From positions 248,001-312,000 of the forward strand of contig NZ_JAQNDL010000002.1 in NCBI RefSeq assembly GCF_028368995.1: a DNA stretch of 64,000 nucleotides, read 5' to 3'. Shown here piece by piece: positions 25,730-34,590 of this stretch. The first letter of the stretch is position 1. Every line of letters begins with the position of its first letter. The notes below the pieces were generated by a model. That model searched no databases, was not told where the DNA came from, and saw only the letters and a list, made by a program, of their open reading frames with translations. A program made the position numbers and the translations under genes. This stretch comes from Nannocystis bainbridge. GTDB lineage: Bacteria > Myxococcota_A > Polyangia > Nannocystales > Nannocystaceae.

Positions 25730-28018
25730 ATGCGACGCGCCTCGCTGTTTGCGCTCTCGGGGATCTTTGTGGGCCTGCCCCTCCGCGCCGCCGCGGCAGA
25801 GCCGCCTCCGCTCCCCGCGGACGCGACGACGCCTCCTGCCAGCGAGACGCCGCCCGCCGATGCCCCGCCGGCGCTGCCGGCCGGCGATCCAGGCGCGGCG
25901 CCTCCGCCCGCGGGGACGGCCGGGGGCGAGGCGAGTGGGGCTGTCTCCGGGGACATGTCCGGAAGTATCAATACGAGCGAGGCGCCGGCGCCCGGGCCCG
26001 AGGCGGAGGTGCCGGCCCCGACGCCGCCGAAGTCGGTCAGCGACAAGCAGCCGGGCATGGTCCAGGGGCGCCGCGAACCGGCGGTCAACAGCCTACGCGG
26101 CGGCCTCGGCCTCTATCACACCACGCTGGCCGACGTCGGCGGCCGGCACACGGTCCGCGTCCGCCTGCACACCGATTTCTTCCGCAAGGAAGGCTTCATC
26201 TACGACAGCAGCGAGCACGGGCCCGACGAGCAGGGCCGGGTGCGCGGCACGGTCAACATCGGCTACAGCCCGTTCAAGTGGGGCGAGGTGTTCCTGGCGG
26301 TGCACAGCCAGGCGTCGCGCAACGCTCGCGCGCAGCCGGGCCGGCAGGACCAGGTCAATCAGTTCGCGCTCGGCGACCTCGATTTCGGCATCAAGGGCGC
26401 GCACCGGTTCGTCAAGGGCGGCGCGATCGGCCTCGGCGGTCAGATGGGCATCGGCCTGCTGTCGGGCACGAGCCGGCTGCTCACCGACAAGGTCAACTTC
26501 AACATCGATTTCCTGTTCACCCTCGATGTCCGCTACCTGACGCAGAAGCAGGTGCCGGTGCGGTTCTCGACCAACATCGGGTGGTTGCTCGACAACTCGA
26601 GCAAGCTGATCGATTTCGGCAAGTTCACCGACCCGACCAGCCGCGAGGTGTCGCGCTTCGCCCTCGGCGTGGCGCCGAGCCGCGTGCGCATGCGCTACGG
26701 CCTCGACTTCCCGGTCCGCCTCGGCAAAGAGGGCAAGTTCGGCCTCGACCCGATCGTCGAGCTCGCGTGGGACGTCGCCACCGCGGAGATGGCGGTGTTC
26801 AAGCAGGAGGGCGCGTCGCCGTCGCCGCTGCCGCGCTCGAGCCTGTGGGGCACCGTCGGCCTGCGCGCCAACGTGATCGCCGGGCTGCACCTCGACGCGG
26901 CGGTCGACATCGGCATGGTGTCGCCCAACTTCGAGTACGGGCCGCCGGTGGCGCCGTGGCAGGTGATCCTCGGCCTCGGCTGGTCGATCGACCCCAACCC
27001 GGTGGTCAAGGAGGTGCCGGCGGCGAGCACCAACGAGCCGCTGCCGCCGCCGGCGGTGGTCGAGGGCCGCGTGGTCGGCCAGGTGCTCGACAACACCGGG
27101 GCGCCGGTCGCGGGGGCCAAGGTGCGATTCCCGGGCGCGGCCAGCAACGCGATCCTGACCGACGACGGCGGCAACTTCACCAGCTACCGGTTCCCCGAGG
27201 GCCAGGTGGCGATCCAGGTCGAGCTGGCCAACAAGGCCACGAAGGACGCGACCGCCGACATCAAGGCCGGCGAGGACACGCAGATCACGATCACGATGGA
27301 CGTCGCCAACACGCCGCCGGTCGGGATCCTCGACGGGGCGTTCACCGACGAGGCAGGCGCGCCGGTGCTGGTGACGCTGTCGGTCTCGGGCAACGGGGTC
27401 GACGAGCCGTTCACGAGCACCGAGGGCGGCCTCATCCGCCTCGAGCTGCCGGCGGGTGATTACTTCGCGATCGCCCGCGCGCCGGGCTTCGAGGAGAAGT
27501 CGCTGCGCTTCACCGTGCAGCCGGGCGAGCAGTTCACGGCGGTCAAGGAGCAGCTGCGCCGGGCGGTGCCGGTCGACACGCCGCTCGTCAGCGGCAAGGG
27601 CAAGAAGCTGCGGCTCAAGAAGGCGATCAAGTACACGTCGGCCAACGGGGTCGACGACAAGAGCGCGCCGCTGGTCGAGCAGCTGGCGGCGTTCCTCAAC
27701 GCGCACCCCGAGTACGAGGAGATCGAGATCGGGGTCCACACCGACGACCGCGGCAACCCGAAGCAGCGCAGCAGCGAGCGCGCCGACGCGGTCCGCAGCG
27801 CGCTGCTGGCCAAGGGCGTGAGCCCCGATCGCGTGACCGCCAACGGCTTCGGCGACAACAGCCCGATCGCGGTGAACCTGACCGCCGCCGGGCGGGCCAA
27901 GAACAACCGCACGTCGATCAAGGTGACCCGCTACAAGGGCGGGGTAGCGGCGTCGACCCCGGCCCCGGCCCCGAAGGCGAAGAAGAAGGCCGAGGAGCCG
28001 GCCGCGCCGCCTCCGTGA
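25730..28018 (+). CDS. OmpA-family outer-membrane protein with carboxypeptidase-regulatory-like domains
   Basis: In this 762-residue protein the signal peptide MRRASLFALSGIFVGLPLRA is followed by a Pro/Ala-rich segment (to about 105), a long beta-rich region likely to form an outer-membrane barrel (about 110-430), a carboxypeptidase-regulatory-like domain (GRVVGQVLDNTGAPVAGAKV, about 445-520), a second similar domain (about 530-610), and an OmpA C-terminal peptidoglycan-binding domain (about 630-735) with EIGVHTDDRG, SSERADAVRSALLAKGV and NGFGDNSPIA. The C-terminus is Pro/Lys-rich. TTGACA at 25693-25698 may be a -35 element. The frame is open far upstream, but only the ATG at 25730 gives a signal peptide. 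Confidence 0.88.
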   Translation: MRRASLFALSGIFVGLPLRAAAAEPPPLPADATTPPASETPPADAPPALPAGDPGAAPPPAGTAGGEASGAVSGDMSGSINTSEAPAPGPEAEVPAPTPPKSVSDKQPGMVQGRREPAVNSLRGGLGLYHTTLADVGGRHTVRVRLHTDFFRKEGFIYDSSEHGPDEQGRVRGTVNIGYSPFKWGEVFLAVHSQASRNARAQPGRQDQVNQFALGDLDFGIKGAHRFVKGGAIGLGGQMGIGLLSGTSRLLTDKVNFNIDFLFTLDVRYLTQKQVPVRFSTNIGWLLDNSSKLIDFGKFTDPTSREVSRFALGVAPSRVRMRYGLDFPVRLGKEGKFGLDPIVELAWDVATAEMAVFKQEGASPSPLPRSSLWGTVGLRANVIAGLHLDAAVDIGMVSPNFEYGPPVAPWQVILGLGWSIDPNPVVKEVPAASTNEPLPPPAVVEGRVVGQVLDNTGAPVAGAKVRFPGAASNAILTDDGGNFTSYRFPEGQVAIQVELANKATKDATADIKAGEDTQITITMDVANTPPVGILDGAFTDEAGAPVLVTLSVSGNGVDEPFTSTEGGLIRLELPAGDYFAIARAPGFEEKSLRFTVQPGEQFTAVKEQLRRAVPVDTPLVSGKGKKLRLKKAIKYTSANGVDDKSAPLVEQLAAFLNAHPEYEEIEIGVHTDDRGNPKQRSSERADAVRSALLAKGVSPDRVTANGFGDNSPIAVNLTAAGRAKNNRTSIKVTRYKGGVAASTPAPAPKAKKKAEEPAAPPP

Positions 28019-28061
28019 GCGACACGCGCGCGGCTCGTGACCGACGAGCCGCGGGCGCGGC

Positions 28062-28634
28062 TCACGAGCAGGCGCAGGTGCACTCGGGCGGCGGATCGTC
28101 GCCGGCGCACAGCGGCCAGCCGGCCGGGGTGCCGCACAGGCCCTCGCTGGGGCCGGCCATGATCAGCTCGACGGCGCCGTCACAGCCGCGGCGGCCGAAC
28201 ACGCCGAGGCCGATCTGGTCGCACGAGGTCGGGACCGGGCACTTGGGCTCGCCAGGCACGAACACGCAGGTGCGGAACAGTTGGGTGACGTCGCAGGTGC
28301 CGGGGTAGACGGGGACGACGTCCATCCAGCGGCACTCGCCGCCGCCGTGGGCGACGCCGTCGCAGGCGGGGGCGGAGGTCAGGGCGGCGCAGAAGGCTTC
28401 CCCTTCGGACATGTCTCGAGGGACCTGTCCGGAAGTGCCGGTCGGGTCGTCGCCGGTCGTGTCGGTGGCGCCGCCCGTGCCGGTGGTGCCGCCGGTGGTG
28501 CCGTCGCACTCGGGTGGGTCGCCGAACTCGGTCGGCGAGGTGTCGGAGACGACGACGAGCCCGCCCGTGTTGGCGCCGGTGGGCTCCTTGCAGGCGCACA
28601 GGGCGAGGCCGAGGACGAGCGCGGCGCGGGTCAT
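28062..28634 (-). CDS. Cys-rich lipoprotein of unknown function
   Basis: MTRAALVLGLALCAC is a lipoprotein signal with Cys15. A Gly/Thr/Asp linker (TTGGTTGTGGATDTTG) leads into a Cys-rich domain with about 15 cysteines (CDGVAHGGGECRWMD, CDVTQLFRTC, ECTCACS at the end). The pattern suggests a disulfide-stabilised surface domain; no family is recognised. Three head-to-tail palindromes (28398-28439) are translated in the linker region as SGQVPRDMSEG. The frame upstream of 28634 is non-coding in character. Confidence 0.72.
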   Translation of the reverse strand: MTRAALVLGLALCACKEPTGANTGGLVVVSDTSPTEFGDPPECDGTTGGTTGTGGATDTTGDDPTGTSGQVPRDMSEGEAFCAALTSAPACDGVAHGGGECRWMDVVPVYPGTCDVTQLFRTCVFVPGEPKCPVPTSCDQIGLGVFGRRGCDGAVELIMAGPSEGLCGTPAGWPLCAGDDPPPECTCACS

Positions 28635-29056
28635 CGCTCCGAAGGTGTAGACAAGCCCGCGCCCGCGCGGCAAGCGACGAGGCGAGCGCTTGCGCACGCG
28701 CAGACGCCGGGGCCGCGCGCCGAACACGATGCAAAGCGACGACGAACGCGAGCGACGGGGGCGGCCGCGGCGACACGGCGAGGGGAGCGGGCCGCGGGGC
28801 GACAGGCTTCACGGCGGGCAGCCCTGGGCGATCCGCTGGCCGACGCGTCGCGCGGGTCGGGAGGCAGCGGCTTGCGCAGCCCGCTGCCGCCGGGGTCATA
28901 TGGCGTTCAGCTTGCTCCACTGCTGGCTGCCCGCGAGGTCGGCCGGGCGCGACCCGCAGCACCGGGACAGCTCGAGCGTCCGTGGGCGCCTCGGAGAGGA
29001 TGAGTCACGAGGCCCCGGAGGGGGTGACAGCCGGCGACGCGGTCAGCATCGCGACA
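28635..29056. other. Gap without recognisable genes
   Basis: This stretch upstream of the Cys-rich lipoprotein is GC-rich and open in several frames, but no frame shows protein-like composition, a start signal or a known motif. A single 14-bp palindrome (29057-29070) marks its end. Confidence 0.5.
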
Positions 29057-29061
29057 TGTCT

Positions 29062-29592
29062 CTAAGGACATGTCTGGGGCGGGGCCGGCTGGGCGAGGCC
29101 GAGGCGGCGCAGGCCGGCGCACACGAGCACGAGCACGAGCACGGCGGCCTCGACGAGGGCGAGGTCGCGTGGGTCGCGGATCAGGCCGAGGGCGACGATG
29201 AGGGTGGTGGCGCCGGCCGGGGCGTGCTCGGCGTCGAGCAGGACGGTGAGGCCGCCGGTGGCGGCGAGGGCGAAGGTGACGGCGCCGAGGTGGGCGAGAT
29301 CGAGGCGCGTGAGCACGGCCGGGACGTCGGTGACGCCGAACAGGTGCAGCGCCGCGGCGCCGCTGAGGACGGCGACGCCGTGCGCGACGAGCACGCGGCG
29401 CGGATGGTTGGCGGGCGCGGTGGGGGCGACGAAGGCGAGGAAGGCGGTCGGGCCGAGCGAGGGGAACACCCACGGCAAGGCTGTCCAAAAGGCCATGCCC
29501 GAACAGACAGCGATGGCGAGGCCGGCGCCGAGGCTCACGCGCGCGGCGCGGGCGAGGCGCGAGGAGAGCGAGGCGAGCACGAGGGCGAGCAT
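29062..29592 (-). CDS. HPP-family integral membrane protein
   Basis: The 176-residue protein with about four membrane segments contains ALPWVFPSLGPTAFLAFVAP, the conserved core of the HPP family, followed by NHPRRVLVAHGVAV. In this family the motif is normally followed by an HPP-like triplet; here it reads NHPRR. HPP proteins include nitrite transporters of chloroplasts and uncharacterised bacterial members. I chose Met at 29592 (MLALVLASLSSRLARAARVS), since the upstream extension of the frame is antisense to the LDL-receptor-A gene. The stop codon lies inside a 14-bp palindrome. Two more units (29482-29509) are translated near the first membrane helix. Confidence 0.8.
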   Translation of the reverse strand: MLALVLASLSSRLARAARVSLGAGLAIAVCSGMAFWTALPWVFPSLGPTAFLAFVAPTAPANHPRRVLVAHGVAVLSGAAALHLFGVTDVPAVLTRLDLAHLGAVTFALAATGGLTVLLDAEHAPAGATTLIVALGLIRDPRDLALVEAAVLVLVLVCAGLRRLGLAQPAPPQTCP

Positions 29593-29683
29593 GGCCCGCG
29601 GCCGCCGACAGGGGAAGCGGGGCGGGCCGGGTCCGGCGGGGTCGCCTGCGGCGGGCTCGCCAGCGGGCGATGCGGCGTGGGCG

Positions 29684-30493
29684 TCAAGGACAGGCCGCTT
29701 CGTCGGTCTCGTCGACGCAGTCGACGTGGCCGTCGCAGACCCAGTTCGCCGGGACCTCGAGGCCGTCGTCGCACGCGAAGTAGCAGAGGGCCGTGGCCTC
29801 GTCGGACGCGTCATCGCAGTCGGGCGTGCCGTCGCAGCGGTCGAACGCGGGGATCTGCTGGCCGTCTTCGCACACGAACACGCAGGTCGCCTCGGCCTCG
29901 TCGGACATGTCCTTGCAGTCAGGTTGGCCGTCGCACACGTACTGGGCCGAGATCGTGCCGCCGCCGCTGCACGCGAACGCGGGGCCGCCGTTGCACTGGA
30001 TCGTGAGGGCGCCGACGCTGGCCTTGGCGGCCTTGTCACAGGCGGCGACGGCGTCGGCGTACTGGCCGTTGCAGGTGAAGTAGGCGTCCTCCTGGGCGCA
30101 GCCGAGCGGCTCGAGGCAGCCCTGATAGCCGACGGCTGCGTCGGCGAGGCAGGCGACGTAGGGCGCGTGCAGTGGGTCGGCCTCGAGGTCGCAGACGCAC
30201 GAGGTGTTGGCGGTGGCGACGAGGTCGGCGACGCAGCCGCCGACGTCAGGGTAGGCGCCCGCCTCGACCTCGCACGGACAGCGCAGGTCGGCGGCCGCCT
30301 GGGTGGCGATGGCCTGCTTCTCGCACGCGGGGATCGTCACCGGGGTGGTGGTGGCGGCGGTGGTGGTCGCGTCGGACGCGTCGGTGTCGGTGGTGGTCGC
30401 TTCGGTGGCCGAGGCCGTGGCGCCCGTGCTCGCCTGTTCGTTGGGACAGGCGCACAGCAGGAGCGCGCCCGCGAGCCGCGTTCGAGGCTTCAT
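29684..30493 (-). CDS. Lipoprotein with three LDL-receptor class A domains
   Basis: A lipoprotein signal (MKPRTRLAGALLLCAC) precedes a Thr/Ala linker and a Cys-rich helical segment (about 57-168). Three consecutive LDL-receptor class A modules follow (about 172-204, 206-237, 239-268), each with six cysteines and the Ca-binding acidic motif: CDGQPDCKDMSDE, CDGTPDCDDASDE, CDGHVDCVDETDE. These modules are typical of animal receptors, where they bind ligands with Ca; bacterial examples are uncommon and mostly from myxobacteria. A surface-binding role is likely. The start is supported by TAACTT seven bases upstream on the minus strand (30501-30506). Confidence 0.88.
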   Translation of the reverse strand: MKPRTRLAGALLLCACPNEQASTGATASATEATTTDTDASDATTTAATTTPVTIPACEKQAIATQAAADLRCPCEVEAGAYPDVGGCVADLVATANTSCVCDLEADPLHAPYVACLADAAVGYQGCLEPLGCAQEDAYFTCNGQYADAVAACDKAAKASVGALTIQCNGGPAFACSGGGTISAQYVCDGQPDCKDMSDEAEATCVFVCEDGQQIPAFDRCDGTPDCDDASDEATALCYFACDDGLEVPANWVCDGHVDCVDETDEAACP

Positions 30494-30658
30494 GCCTCGA
30501 AAGTTAGCGCCGGCGCGTGGGGGTCGAGCCGGACCTGACGGCGGACGTGGCGGGCGACACCGGCGCGCTGTGCTGCCGGTCGTGGCGGGCGAAGCGTCGG
30601 CCGCGAGTGGTCGCCGGATCGGTCTCCGCCGGTCGCGCCGGGCGCGAGGGCGCGCTTA

Positions 30659-30774
30659 TGTCCCGAGAGACAGGTTCCGGTGCTGCGCGCGAGGTCAAGC
30701 GCCTGTCCCGATGGACATGTGACGGAGCGCGCGCCGGCGCTGTGAGCGAGGTTGAGCGCCTGTCCCGAGGGACA
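30659..30774. repeat. Three separated 14-bp palindromes within a partial duplication
   Basis: Units at 30659 (TGTCCCGAGAGACA), 30704 (TGTCCCGATGGACA) and 30761 (TGTCCCGAGGGACA). The last two sit in a 57-bp duplication, each preceded by a similar gag-gtt/c-agcgcc sequence. They fill the gap between two minus-strand lipoprotein genes; the rest of 30494-30786 shows nothing else. Confidence 0.75.
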
Positions 30775-30786
30775 GGTGAGGTGGGC

Positions 30787-31518
30787 TCAGGGCGTGGCCG
30801 CGGTCGTGCAGGTCAGGGTGCGGTCGCGCAGGTCGACGGTGGAGACCACCGTGGCCTGGCCGCGGACCACGTCGACCACCACGCCGTCGTACTGGTTGGT
30901 GCACTGGGGCTGGCTGCGCTTGCTGATGACGCGGTAGCCGCCGTCGATGGTGCGCACGCTGTCGTCGCCGCACAGCGGCTGGACGCCGAGCAGGGCGGCG
31001 AGCAGGCGGGCCTCGCCGGGGGTGTCGATGGCGCCGAGCAGCGTGAGCAACTGCGACCGGGTGGCGACCGGGCGCACGTTGGCGCCGGACTGCAGCACGA
31101 GGTAGCGGGCCACCTGCGGGTCGGAGCCGGGGAACAGCGAGGTGCTGGCGACGGTGCTGGCGAGCAGGCGGGCGCAGGCGGGCACGTCGGCGACGGTCTG
31201 ACAGGCGAGGCCGACGCTGGCGAGGGTCTGCGACTGCTGGAAGCGGACGCCGGTGTCGGTCTGCTTCAGCACGGTCTCGCGCAGCAGGGCGTGCTCGAAG
31301 CGCACGTTGGTGTGGGTCGGCTCGAGGCCGGCGAGGAGCTGCTCGTGGCTGCAGATCGGGGCGCTGTAGGCGGGGCTGCCGGGCGGGAGCGCGGGATCGT
31401 CCGAGACGGGCGCGGGGTCGCTCGTGGCCGGCGCGCGGGGCGGAGAGCGGTCGCACGCGAACGCGGACCCGGCGGCGACGGCGACGGTGAGGACGGCGCG
31501 GAGACGAACGGCTGGCAC
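30787..31518 (-). CDS. Hypothetical lipoprotein
   Basis: The start GTG at 31518 lies seven bases after TATCCT (31526-31531, minus strand) and gives VPAVRLRAVLTVAVAAGSAF followed by Cys, a lipoprotein signal. The 243-residue product has a short Pro-rich linker, then a mainly helical domain with scattered cysteines (CQTVADVPACARLLAS) and a beta-rich C-terminus (YDGVVVDVVRGQATVVSTVD). No family is recognised. It is co-directional with the gamma-carboxylase homologue upstream, separated by about 375 bp. Confidence 0.7.
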   Translation of the reverse strand: MPAVRLRAVLTVAVAAGSAFACDRSPPRAPATSDPAPVSDDPALPPGSPAYSAPICSHEQLLAGLEPTHTNVRFEHALLRETVLKQTDTGVRFQQSQTLASVGLACQTVADVPACARLLASTVASTSLFPGSDPQVARYLVLQSGANVRPVATRSQLLTLLGAIDTPGEARLLAALLGVQPLCGDDSVRTIDGGYRVISKRSQPQCTNQYDGVVVDVVRGQATVVSTVDLRDRTLTCTTAATP

Positions 31519-31893
31519 GGGGCCGAGGATACTACGCGGGCCGAACAGTGCGGAAGAAGCGGCCCGATCGGGCTTCACCCGCACGGACCTCCGCCCGCAC
31601 GAGGTCGGGTCGACGCAGCGAAGATGGCCGCGGCACCGCTCAAAACGCCGCTCGGAGGCCGATCGCGCGGTTCGCCTCGCGCGGCCGTCCGCGGCGTCGA
31701 TGGGCTCGCGGACGACCATGCGGAGGTCAGGCCGGGAGGCGTGCCTGGCGAAAAGACCACGTCAGGCCGGCGATCGAGGCGGGGCGCGAGGGCTGGCCCT
31801 TGGGTCAGGGTCGGTCGGCGTTACCGCGCCTGCGGGCAGGTCGAGTTGACGCGCTCGCGTGGGTCGCGCGCGCGGGCTCGTCGCTCGCGGCGC
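31519..31893. other. Gap with no recognisable gene
   Basis: Apart from the -10-like TATCCT for the downstream lipoprotein I see no motif, repeat or convincing reading frame in these 375 bases. Confidence 0.45.
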
Positions 31894-33219
31894 TCAGGGG
31901 CGCGGCGGGGCCGGCAAGATCCACGGGCGAGGGCCCAGGCCGTCGACCTCGCGCGCGAGGTCGACGTCGGGGTCGACGAGGCGCGCGGCGGGGCGGCCGT
32001 TGTAGGTGACGAACACGTCGGCGCGGACCTCGGCGCCGGGGTTCTCGGCCGCGATGTGGTGCGCGTACTCGAGGACCATGTCGGGCTGGAAGGCCATCTG
32101 CTTGGCCTGCTGGGCGGTCAGGGTCGGCTCCGGATCGACGAGGCGCTGGCGGCCGCTGACGGGGTCGCGCACGCGGTAGACGACGCTGCCGACCTTCTCG
32201 ACCAGCATGACCTGCCAGGCGAAGCGATAGCCCTCCTCGGTCCAGGCGGTGTCGCCGGGGTAGGCGAAGCGGCGCAGCGGCAGGGTGAGCTGCACGGCGA
32301 AGTGGAGCGCGAGCAGGCCGAGCAGCAGCGGCCGGGCCGGGAACGAGCTGGCGGATAGGACAGGTGCCATGGGGCATGTCCTCGGGGACAGGCGACACCA
32401 CAGCCGCCGCGGCCAGTCGGGCGGGAAGAACACCAGGGCGGCGGCGGCCATGAGCCACGGGAACATGCCGATCGCGGGGAACAGGGCGCCGGTGAGGCCG
32501 TGGAACACGAGCACGCCGGCGTAGGCGAACGGGCGCGTGCGCGGGTGCAGCAGCAGGAACGGGACCGAGAGGTCGAAGGCGGCGCCGCCCCAGCTCATGA
32601 GGTGGGCGGCCTCGGGCCGGCGCAAGAGCCCGCCGATCAGCGGGAAGTCGGCGCGCGCGGCCAGCCACAGCCGCAGCGGCTGGGCGTGCAGCAGCCAGTC
32701 GGGGCGCAGCTTGGCCAGCCCGGCGAAGAAGTAGACCAGCCCGACCTGCAGCCGCAGCGCCCACAACGCCCAGGCCGGGGCGACGGCGACGCGACGGCCG
32801 AGCGGGAGCACGATCATCAGCAGGGCGACGACGCTGACGAAGTAGTAGTGGTTGAGGTAGGTCGCCTTGTCGAGCAGTTCGACGTAGGTGAAGAGGACGA
32901 AGAACAGGGCGATCGCGGGCCGGTAGCACACGCCCGCGGCGACGAGCAGCGACAGCGCGCCGAGGGCGACGAACACGGCGATCATGCCGGCCTCGGGCAG
33001 CGGTGCGAGCCAGCCGAAGCCCCAGTAGTGGAAGTGGAAGGTCGGGTCGACGTACAGCTGGTGGATCCACCCGCGCGCGGCGAAGCGGACCGTGCCGGCG
33101 AACATCAGCAGGCCAAAGGCGATCCGGAACGCGTGGAGGCCGGCGGCGTCGACCGGGGCGAGCAGGGCGCGCAGGAGGCGGCTGAGGGCGCCATGGCCAT
33201 CATCTGCCCGAATCGACAT
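31894..33219 (-). CDS. Vitamin K-dependent gamma-carboxylase homologue (HTTM domain)
   Basis: This multi-pass membrane protein (441 residues from Met 33219) can be aligned by eye with human gamma-glutamyl carboxylase along its length: LDKATYLNHYYF (116-127; human LDKTSWNNHSYL), VYFFAGLAKLRPDWL (162-176; human VYFIAGVKKLDADW), FDLSVPFLL, GMFPWLM, and the C-terminal FVTYNGRPAARLVDPDVDL matching the human NDR...DPRVD region. Lys170 falls at the place of active-site Lys218. The enzyme couples quinol oxidation to Glu carboxylation; bacterial relatives are mostly uncharacterised. The start is uncertain: the frame extends to 33351, but both upstream Met codons and this one lie in palindrome units. 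Three units (32349-32390) encode a loop at about 277-290. Confidence 0.83.
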   Translation of the reverse strand: MSIRADDGHGALSRLLRALLAPVDAAGLHAFRIAFGLLMFAGTVRFAARGWIHQLYVDPTFHFHYWGFGWLAPLPEAGMIAVFVALGALSLLVAAGVCYRPAIALFFVLFTYVELLDKATYLNHYYFVSVVALLMIVLPLGRRVAVAPAWALWALRLQVGLVYFFAGLAKLRPDWLLHAQPLRLWLAARADFPLIGGLLRRPEAAHLMSWGGAAFDLSVPFLLLHPRTRPFAYAGVLVFHGLTGALFPAIGMFPWLMAAAALVFFPPDWPRRLWCRLSPRTCPMAPVLSASSFPARPLLLGLLALHFAVQLTLPLRRFAYPGDTAWTEEGYRFAWQVMLVEKVGSVVYRVRDPVSGRQRLVDPEPTLTAQQAKQMAFQPDMVLEYAHHIAAENPGAEVRADVFVTYNGRPAARLVDPDVDLAREVDGLGPRPWILPAPPRP

Positions 33220-33289
33220 GTCTATTGGGACACGTTCTACCGGCGCGTCCTGCTCGTCATCTGTCCGAAGCGACATGTCGCAGGGGACA
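33205..33289. repeat. Two pairs of 14-bp palindromes at the 5' end of the gamma-carboxylase homologue
   Basis: Units at 33205/33219 and 33262/33276 (TGTCCGAAGCGACA, TGTCGCAGGGGACA) are head-to-tail pairs. On the minus strand each junction supplies an ATG in the carboxylase frame, which makes the true start hard to call. Confidence 0.8.
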
Positions 33290-33361
33290 TGTTCATCGTG
33301 CGGCCGGCCGACCGCGGGCGGGCTGCGGTCCGGGGGGGCGCGGTCGGGCATTTCGCTCGGG

Positions 33362-34474
33362 TCAGTCGCCGTCGTTGTCGCTGAGGGCGAGGGTGACGCC
33401 GAGGGTGCTGGCGACGTCGAGCTTGAGCAGGCGACGGAACGTGTCGAGCTCGTCGCGGGCCAGCTGGACGGCGGTGCGGTCGGCGACGAGCGCCTCCGTC
33501 AGGGGCTCGGGGACGGCGACGAGGACCTCGACGGTGCGGGCGTACTGGGCCCGCACGCGCTCGTCGAGGGCCGGATCGAGGGCGGCGACGAGGACCGAGA
33601 TGCCGGCCGCGGGCGCGTCCAGATCGGCGCCGTGGTAGACGGCCCACACGCCGGCGAGGTTGGCCTGCAGGTCGGCGCGGGTGCGGCCGGAGAAGCGCGA
33701 CTCCATCAGGCTCGGGTCCTCGGCGGCGCCGGAGAGGTTGCCGAGCGGGTTGTCGAGCTTGCCCTTGACCATGGTGAGGCAGGCGTCGATCGACTTGTTG
33801 ATGACCTCGTCGACGCCGGCCTTGAGCGAGGGGTAGGCGGCGCTGCCGGTGCCGGCGGTGGCGAGGGCATCGGCGTACTCGCTGGCCCAGGCGGTGGCGA
33901 GGGCGTCGGTGCGGGCCTCGATGTCGACGGCGAGGGCCCGGGCGTAGCCGCAGCGGCGCGCGCCGTCCTCGCTCTGGAAGGCGGTCAGGGCGGCGCCCGG
34001 GTCCTCGCCCCACAGCAGGTACTCGAGCGCGGGCATGCCCTTGGCGCTGACGCCGAGGCCGCCGAGGTAGCCGGCGTCGGCGGCCGCGGGGGCGCCGGCG
34101 ACCGCGGTCTCGACGGTGTCGACGCGCACGGGCCAGAAGTCGAGGGCGTTGAGCTCGGGCGGCAGCGGGCCGAAGCCGAACGGGAGCACGCGCGACCAGG
34201 CGTCGCGCTCCTCCGACCAGGCGGCCTGGGCGGCCGCGAGGGTGGTGGCGTCGGGGCCGGCGCACAGCGGCTCAAGGGCGGCGACCAGCGCCCCGGCCCG
34301 CTCGTGCAGGGTCGCGAAGGCGGGGGCCGCGACGTCGTGGCCGATGTGGGCCAGCACGGCCGGGCGAGCGTCGTCGCCGCTGCCGCCGCCGCAGGCGAGG
34401 CCGGCGAGCATGCCGGCACCTGCTCCGAAGAGCATGGCCGAGAGGACAGGGCGAGAGAGACCGGCGCGGATCAT
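33362..34474 (-). CDS. Imelysin-family (M75-like) periplasmic lipoprotein
   Basis: The 370-residue protein has a lipoprotein signal ending LAGLAC (Cys28). The imelysin motif region reads KGMPALEYLLWG (145-156): Glu151 is kept while the His of GxHxxE is replaced by Pro, as in the subgroup with a PALEYLL motif. The family is linked to bacterial iron uptake. Both halves show the expected all-helical pattern. It is the last gene of a likely operon with the di-heme protein and a second imelysin. The first codons of its signal region are duplicated just upstream of the start (see the repeat at 34411). Confidence 0.87.
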   Translation of the reverse strand: MIRAGLSRPVLSAMLFGAGAGMLAGLACGGGSGDDARPAVLAHIGHDVAAPAFATLHERAGALVAALEPLCAGPDATTLAAAQAAWSEERDAWSRVLPFGFGPLPPELNALDFWPVRVDTVETAVAGAPAAADAGYLGGLGVSAKGMPALEYLLWGEDPGAALTAFQSEDGARRCGYARALAVDIEARTDALATAWASEYADALATAGTGSAAYPSLKAGVDEVINKSIDACLTMVKGKLDNPLGNLSGAAEDPSLMESRFSGRTRADLQANLAGVWAVYHGADLDAPAAGISVLVAALDPALDERVRAQYARTVEVLVAVPEPLTEALVADRTAVQLARDELDTFRRLLKLDVASTLGVTLALSDNDGD

Positions 34475-34551
34475 CGGGACCTCGAGGGACGGGGGAGCGT
34501 GCCGGCACCTGCCCCGAAGAGCATGGCCGAGAGGACAGGGCGAGAGCGGCC
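34411..34551. repeat. Direct duplication of the imelysin signal-peptide region
   Basis: About 48 bp at 34411-34458, inside the 5' end of the downstream imelysin gene, recur at 34500-34547, upstream of its start, with one mismatch in the first 40 bases. Each copy holds two or three head-to-tail 14-bp units (TGCTCCGAAGAGCA and TGGCCGAGAGGACA). The upstream copy would encode the same peptide core, SAMLFGAGAG. Confidence 0.8.
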
Positions 34552-34590
34552 AGACGGCGAGCGCGCCGGCGGGGCGCCGACGACAGCGCG

